Position numbers and translations under genes: made by a program
NCBI RefSeq assembly: GCF_021155765.1
Contig: NC_060115.1
Coordinates: 1,612,001 to 1,676,000 of the forward strand
Source: Diprion similis
Lineage: Eukaryota; Arthropoda; Insecta; Hymenoptera; Diprionidae
Reading direction: 5' to 3'
Length of the DNA stretch: 64,000 bases
The notes under the pieces: generated by a model
What the model was told of the DNA's origin: nothing
Databases searched by the model: none
Seen by the model: the letters and a program-made list of their open reading frames with translations, nothing else
Part shown: positions 63,470-64,000 of the stretch, in pieces
Position numbering within the stretch: the stretch's first letter is position 1
Layout: each line of letters opens with the position of its first letter

Positions 63470-64000
63470 TCATACCTCGGTCCCGTCCTCGCCCTCGTCC
63501 TCGTAGAGCGGCCCGTTGGCGGATTTCTTCTTGGGCTTGGGGGGCGGCCGGGGTGGAACCTTGCGCCCGAGGGTGCCGCCGGCAAGGAAGGGCACGTCCA
63601 TCTCGTCGGCCAACTTTGGGGGCCACTCGGGGGCACCCTCAGGGGCGGCCCTGTCGGTGGGGCTGGTGGCGAGGATGTTCGGCGTGCTTCGCTGTATCGC
63701 CGGATGAAAGTGTGCCGTCGGTGTGCCCGGGAGAGGCCGCCCCCGCATTCCCGAGGGTTCCGGACTCTTGTTAAGGGAGAGGACTGAGCTGCCGTCGGCG
63801 GTGGTGCGCAGGCCCAGGTTATCGTATACGGGTTCGAGGCCGTCGGGCGACGTCGGCGGCGCGCTGCTCCAGCTGGGGGCGCGGGGCCGTCTGGGTATCG
63901 TGACGTACCCGTGCCGCGGAAGCACTGGGGGCCCTGAGCTGTAGGGGGCGGCGCTGCGGTTGTGCGGTAGCGTCTTGAACCCAGGCGGATAAGCGGCGCC
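63470..64000 (-). CDS. C-terminal exon of a proline-rich, probably membrane-receptor tail (partial)
   Basis: An open minus-strand frame enters from the right edge and ends at 63470, giving 176 residues in markedly GC-rich sequence. It starts GAAYPPGFKTLPHNRSAAPY and contains HGYVTIPRRPRAPSWSS, EPVYDNLGLRTTADGSSVLS and, near the end, PPRPPPKPKKKSANG and LYEDEGEDGTEV. Three tyrosines in acidic or NxG-type contexts (YVTIP, YDNLG, YEDEG) and the PPRPPPKPKKK run look like phosphotyrosine and SH3-type docking sites in the cytoplasmic tail of a cell-surface receptor or adhesion protein. There is no domain in view and I cannot name the gene. The 5' part is outside the window. Confidence 0.75.
   Translation of the reverse strand, partial: GAAYPPGFKTLPHNRSAAPYSSGPPVLPRHGYVTIPRRPRAPSWSSAPPTSPDGLEPVYDNLGLRTTADGSSVLSLNKSPEPSGMRGRPLPGTPTAHFHPAIQRSTPNILATSPTDRAAPEGAPEWPPKLADEMDVPFLAGGTLGRKVPPRPPPKPKKKSANGPLYEDEGEDGTEV

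Overview
This window is eukaryotic nuclear DNA, almost certainly from an insect. It is AT-rich, genes are split by short GT-AG introns, microsatellites are abundant, and the recognisable proteins (Mob2, the palmitoyltransferase Hip14/ZDHHC17, LARGE) are animal ones. A hymenopteran is a reasonable guess from texture, but I cannot prove the order. No rRNA, tRNA or CRISPR array was seen.

Layout. 1-14950: Mob2 on the plus strand. Two alternative first coding exons (480-574 and 8935-9128) both end in the phase needed by a common four-exon body (12837-14548). 15515-16475: a minus-strand gene for a small, unrecognised membrane protein. 16663-17279: an unrecognised plus-strand gene, head to head with it. 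18862-19053: a possible minus-strand transmembrane exon. 20749-24134: Hip14 on the minus strand, nine exons, complete (609 aa). 26690-44640: a tandem satellite array of about 56-58 copies of a ~312-bp monomer, homogeneous in the middle and decayed at both edges. 45065-45370: one more decayed monomer. 46519-49812: LARGE on the plus strand, eleven exons, complete (698 aa). 49813-63469: gene-poor DNA with a fold-back MITE (50745-50985), a terminal-inverted-repeat element (54189-55047), many simple repeats and a GC-rich islet near 61.9 kb. 63470-64000: the C-terminal exon of a minus-strand gene that continues past the right edge, with tyrosine and proline-rich motifs typical of a receptor tail.

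The genes do not form one pathway. Mob2 is a co-activator of NDR-family kinases, Hip14 palmitoylates synaptic and other membrane proteins, and LARGE extends the O-mannosyl glycan on dystroglycan; all three matter in neurons and muscle of other animals. The most striking structure is the satellite, with nested higher-order duplications, recombinant monomers and matching variant monomers on its two flanks. Splice sites, phases and protein similarities were worked out by eye and recalled from family knowledge; no search was run.
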